Made by a program: the position numbers and the translations under genes. Under the pieces are notes generated by a model. The model was not told where the DNA came from. It did not search any database and was given only the letters and a program-made list of their open reading frames with translations. From JACQFZ01 sp041485885 (GTDB lineage Bacteria > Pseudomonadota > Gammaproteobacteria > Acidiferrobacterales > Sulfurifustaceae), in the NCBI GenBank assembly GCA_041485885.1, contig JBGPKL010000002.1, positions 1 through 64,000 of the forward strand: a stretch of 64,000 nt of DNA, in the 5' to 3' direction. The first letter of the stretch is position 1, and the number at the start of each line of letters is the position of its first letter. Shown piece by piece: positions 61,745 to 64,000 of the stretch.

Positions 61745-62497
61745 ATGAAAGCGCTTCAAGCGATCCGTACGGTGCTGGTTAGACCGACCCACCCGGGTAA
61801 CGTCGGCGGAGTCGCGCGGGCGCTAAAGAACATGGGGCTGGAGCAGCTCTATTTGGTCGCTCCGCCCGATCATCAAAACGCGGAGGCGAACGCGCGCGCG
61901 GCGGACGCCGTCGATGTCTTAGCCAGTGCCGTCGTGTGCGCGGATCTGGAGCAGGCTATTGGGGCGTGCCATTTCGTCGTTGGCGCCACCGCCCGGCCGC
62001 GGCGGATTGAATGGCCGACGCTCGAGCCCGCGGCCTGTGCGAACCGATTGCTCGCAGAGGTGAATCGAGGGCCGGTCGCGATCCTCTTCGGCCAGGAGCG
62101 CACGGGTCTCACCAATGCCGAGCTCGACCATTGCAATGCCCTGGTGCACATTCCGGCAAGCTCCGCGTATCCCTCTCTCAACCTCGTTTGCGCCGTGCAG
62201 ATACTGGCGTACGAAATTTATCGAGCAGCGTCAAAGGACGCGGTTTGGGCGGAGAACTCGGAGCCGCCAGCGACGCAAGAGGAATTAGTGCGCTTTTACC
62301 GTCACCTGGAGGAGGTCCTCGTCCGGATAGGGTTCATCGATCCGGAGAACCCTCGTCTGCTCATTCGTCGCATGCGCCGTCTATTCAATCGTGCTCAACC
62401 GGATCGAAATGAGGCAAACATTCTGCGCGGGATTCTAACAAGCATCGAGCAGATCCTGGAGAAGCACGATGGGGGGAAGCACGATGGCCGAGAGTGA
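61745..62497 (+). CDS. trmJ: tRNA (cytidine/uridine-32-2'-O)-methyltransferase
   Basis: 250 aa SPOUT methyltransferase. IRTVLVRPTHPGNVGGVARA at the N-terminus, GATARPRR, the SAM-knot segments ILFGQERTGLTNAEL and IPASSAYPSLNL, and a C-terminal helical extension (EELVRFYRHLEEVL). Methylates position 32 of tRNA. The frame extends to 61691, but Met at 61745 fits the family start. The stop at 62497 abuts the IscR operator. Confidence 0.95.
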   Translation: MKALQAIRTVLVRPTHPGNVGGVARALKNMGLEQLYLVAPPDHQNAEANARAADAVDVLASAVVCADLEQAIGACHFVVGATARPRRIEWPTLEPAACANRLLAEVNRGPVAILFGQERTGLTNAELDHCNALVHIPASSAYPSLNLVCAVQILAYEIYRAASKDAVWAENSEPPATQEELVRFYRHLEEVLVRIGFIDPENPRLLIRRMRRLFNRAQPDRNEANILRGILTSIEQILEKHDGGKHDGRE

Positions 62498-62529
62498 ATA
62501 GTTGACTGATTTGATCGGACATGTACAAT
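62498..62529 (+). promoter_or_regulatory. iscR promoter with IscR type-1 site
   Basis: Bases 62498-62522 match the E. coli type-1 IscR consensus (ATASYYGACTR...) at 21 of 25 positions by eye, with a perfect left half ATAGTTGACT. It overlaps a -35 (TTGACT 62502-62507) and -10 (TACAAT 62524-62529) with 16 bp spacing. Implies autorepression by [2Fe-2S] IscR. Confidence 0.85.
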
Positions 62530-62567
62530 TAGCCTATCGGCTCCTAGATTCCTCAAACAATACCCGT

Positions 62568-63038
62568 ATGAAATTGACCACAAAGGGTCGTTACGCCGTA
62601 ACCGCCATGCTCGACCTGGCCATTCATTACGACAACGGCTCGGTTACTCTGGGAGATATCGCGGCGAGGCAAGGAATCTCACTTTCCTATCTTGAGCAGC
62701 TGTTCGCGAAACTGCGGCGCAGCGGTTTGGTCGATAGCGTGCGGGGTCCAGGGGGCGGCTACAGTTTGTCGCGCTCGCCGTCGGAGATTTCCGTCGCGCA
62801 AATCGTCGTGGCGATCAACGAAAACATAGACGCCACGCGCTGCGGCGGGGAACGTAACTGTCAAGGCGACGAGGCATGTCTTACGCATCAGCTCTGGGAA
62901 GATCTGAGCGGTCGCATCTATGAGTTTCTGGAGCGGATTACCTTGGCGGAGTTAGTCGCGAAACCGCATGTGCAGCAAGTAGCGGCGCGCCAGCGCGCTC
63001 GCGTACACGTCGTGATGCCTTCGCGAGGGGTGAGCTGA
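62568..63038 (+). CDS. iscR: Fe-S cluster-sensing regulator IscR
   Basis: 156-aa Rrf2-family regulator. Winged helix at the N-terminus (MKLTTKGRYAVTAMLDLA), and cluster ligands Cys92, Cys98, Cys104 and His107, the same numbers as E. coli IscR, so it should bind a [2Fe-2S] cluster. With cluster it represses iron-sulfur assembly genes. ATG 62568 begins at the conserved start; the promoter carries its own operator. It overlaps iscA at 63038 (TGATG), and no iscS or iscU lies between, unlike E. coli. Confidence 0.97.
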   Translation: MKLTTKGRYAVTAMLDLAIHYDNGSVTLGDIAARQGISLSYLEQLFAKLRRSGLVDSVRGPGGGYSLSRSPSEISVAQIVVAINENIDATRCGGERNCQGDEACLTHQLWEDLSGRIYEFLERITLAELVAKPHVQQVAARQRARVHVVMPSRGVS

Positions 63039-63358
63039 TGGCCATCACCCTCACGGATAAGGCGGCTAGTCGGGTCCGGAATTTTTTGGCCGGGCGTCGC
63101 GCGGCGGCGTTGCGATTTGGTGTGAAAGTTACCGGTTGCTCGGGTAATACTTACGTGGTCGAGCCGGTAGACGCGATTGGTCCCGAAGACGAGATATTCG
63201 AAAGCCAAGGAATCAAAATAATCGTGGACAAGAAAAATCTGATTTTTCTCGATGGGACCGAAATCGACTACACCCGCGCCGGATTGAACGAGGGCTTTCG
63301 TTTCAACAATCCGAACGAGAAAGCTCGCTGCGGATGCGGCGAGAGTTTTACGGTCTGA
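63038..63358 (+). CDS. iscA: IscA-type iron-sulfur assembly protein
   Basis: 106-aa A-type carrier protein. ITLTDKAASRVRNFL, the conserved VTGCSGNTYVVE with Cys34, and the C-terminal CGCGESF with Cys98 and Cys100 are the three cluster-binding cysteines. The usual GCSG-(L/F/M) is GCSGN here. ATG 63038 overlaps the iscR stop. It may also be read as an ErpA or SufA relative; the neighbouring suf genes make this open. Confidence 0.92.
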   Translation: MAITLTDKAASRVRNFLAGRRAAALRFGVKVTGCSGNTYVVEPVDAIGPEDEIFESQGIKIIVDKKNLIFLDGTEIDYTRAGLNEGFRFNNPNEKARCGCGESFTV

Positions 63359-63405
63359 AGTAACGTCCCGTGCAAAATAAGCAAAAATGCTTGAGCTGCT
63401 TCTTT

Positions 63406-63430
63406 AATCAGGACTATCGCGGTCCTGATT
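63406..63430. promoter_or_regulatory. Perfect 9-bp dyad upstream of the SUF regulator
   Basis: AATCAGGAC (63406-63414) and GTCCTGATT (63422-63430) are exact inverted copies with a 7-base spacer, 16 bp before the regulator start. It is suited to an Rrf2 dimer and overlaps a possible weak promoter (TTGAGC at 63391). Function is inferred. Confidence 0.75.
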
Positions 63431-63446
63431 CGGAGGGTCGCCGCGC

Positions 63447-63905
63447 ATGTTACGAATGAGCAAACTCACGGACTACGGGACCGTCGTGATGACGTATCTC
63501 GCGAAAGAGAAAGACCGGCTGCACGCGGTCAGCGAGATCGCCGGACAAACTCGGGTGTCGGCGCCGACGGTGAGTAAGATCTTGAAGCGCCTGGTGCGGG
63601 AAGGGCTCGTCGTCTCGCATCGTGGAGCCAAAGGCGGATACAGCCTCGCACGTCCGCCGGCGCGGATCAGCATGGTCGAGATCATCGACGCGCTCGAAGG
63701 TCCCGTGGGTTTGACCGAATGCGGTAGCTCGCCGGGCCTATGCGTGCAGGAATCGTTGTGTTCGATCCGCGCCAATTGGCAACGCATCAACGGCGCGGTG
63801 CGCCAGGCGCTCGCGAGCGTCACGCTCGCCGAAATGGCCGAGCCCGAGCTGCCGCGCTTTACCGCAATGCCGGTGAAGATGACTCGTCGAGTAAGCGCTC
63901 TGTAA
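63447..63905 (+). CDS. Rrf2-family regulator of the SUF iron-sulfur operon
   Basis: 152 aa. Winged helix (MSKLTDYGTVVMTYLA, SAPTVSKILKRLVREGL, GAKGGYSLARP) and a cluster-binding segment with Cys92, Cys99 and Cys105. It belongs to the SUF-system regulator group found before sufB in many Proteobacteria. Spacing of cysteines differs from IscR, and no His107 equivalent is clear. Met4 (63456) is an alternative start. The dyad at 63406-63430 is the likely operator. Confidence 0.9.
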   Translation: MLRMSKLTDYGTVVMTYLAKEKDRLHAVSEIAGQTRVSAPTVSKILKRLVREGLVVSHRGAKGGYSLARPPARISMVEIIDALEGPVGLTECGSSPGLCVQESLCSIRANWQRINGAVRQALASVTLAEMAEPELPRFTAMPVKMTRRVSAL

Positions 63906-63938
63906 CCCCATCGAACATCGAGATCGAAAGAGGAAACT

Positions 63939-64000
63939 GTGGCTACGTCGAACAAAGAAGTGGCAGAGCTGATCGGCCGGCAATACCAGCATGGCTTCAC
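63939..64000 (+). CDS. sufB: SufB, N-terminal fragment cut by the window end
   Basis: GTG 63939 with GAGG upstream opens a frame reading ATSNKEVAELIGRQYQHGF. Its start resembles the N-terminus of SufB, the scaffold of the SufBCD complex. Only about 20 residues are inside the window, so the call depends on this similarity and on the position after the SUF regulator. Confidence 0.8.
   Translation, partial: MATSNKEVAELIGRQYQHGF

Noticed and set aside
1..64000. CRISPR arrays, tRNA or rRNA genes, prophage
   Set aside because: No regularly spaced repeats, no cloverleaf or rRNA segments, and no phage structural genes were seen.

Overview
The window is about 64 kb of GC-rich bacterial chromosome. 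The right edge carries suhB / trmJ / iscR, an arrangement typical of Gammaproteobacteria, followed by iscA, a SUF-type Rrf2 regulator and the first codons of sufB. An AlgD-type GDP-mannose 6-dehydrogenase and a 7Fe ferredoxin FdxA fit the same class. The genus cannot be read from the sequence; a deep-branching, environmental gammaproteobacterium is my inference.

Layout. (1) 1-2.6 kb is an accessory edge: the tail of an IS4-like transposase, then a two-gene unit of an unknown 196-aa protein and a 539-aa protein with an N-terminal Mrr-like PD-(D/E)XK nuclease core. (2) 2.7-9.4 kb (minus strand) is a tightly overlapping fdxA-addB-addA operon for double-strand-break processing. (3) 9.57-10.25 kb is an intergenic composite of two inverted, hairpin-rich repeat copies. 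(4) 10.25-56.3 kb is a very large exopolysaccharide/O-antigen-type locus. It has a WcaJ-like initiating phosphoglycosyltransferase; a Wza / beta-barrel / Wzz(GumC) / CpsD-like kinase / ExeA-like ATPase block typical of exosortase-associated EPS loci; a CDP-glucose synthase with redox and SDR enzymes; a Wzm/Wzt ABC exporter; a polysaccharide deacetylase; an RmlC-like epimerase and a DUF4910 peptidase-like protein; eight glycosyltransferase genes, one a fused tandem duplicate; two acyltransferases; three glutamine-dependent asparagine-synthase-like amidotransferases; a PaaK/CapK-like ligase; a Wzy-like polymerase/ligase; a methyltransferase; a beta-helix secreted protein; a heparinase II/III-like lyase; and algD. 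Minus-strand islands of small secreted proteins and lipoproteins interrupt it. (5) 56.7-60.8 kb holds a chimeric response regulator (ExeA-lid-like domain, receiver, membrane segment, NTF2-like domain) and a protein with a PilZ-like C-terminus. (6) 60.8-64.0 kb holds suhB, trmJ and Fe-S cluster assembly genes with clear IscR-type operator sequences.

How the genes work together (inference). The EPS locus can start a repeat unit on undecaprenyl phosphate, build it with many transferases, make uronic acid from GDP-mannose, amidate, acylate and methylate it, and export it. Both ABC-type (Wzm/Wzt) and Wzy/Wza-type parts are present, but no Wzx flippase is visible. The three amidotransferases next to a uronic-acid dehydrogenase suggest an amidated uronic-acid polymer. 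The least conventional items are the chimeric regulator, the fused tandem glycosyltransferase, the nuclease pair at the left edge and the composite inverted repeat.
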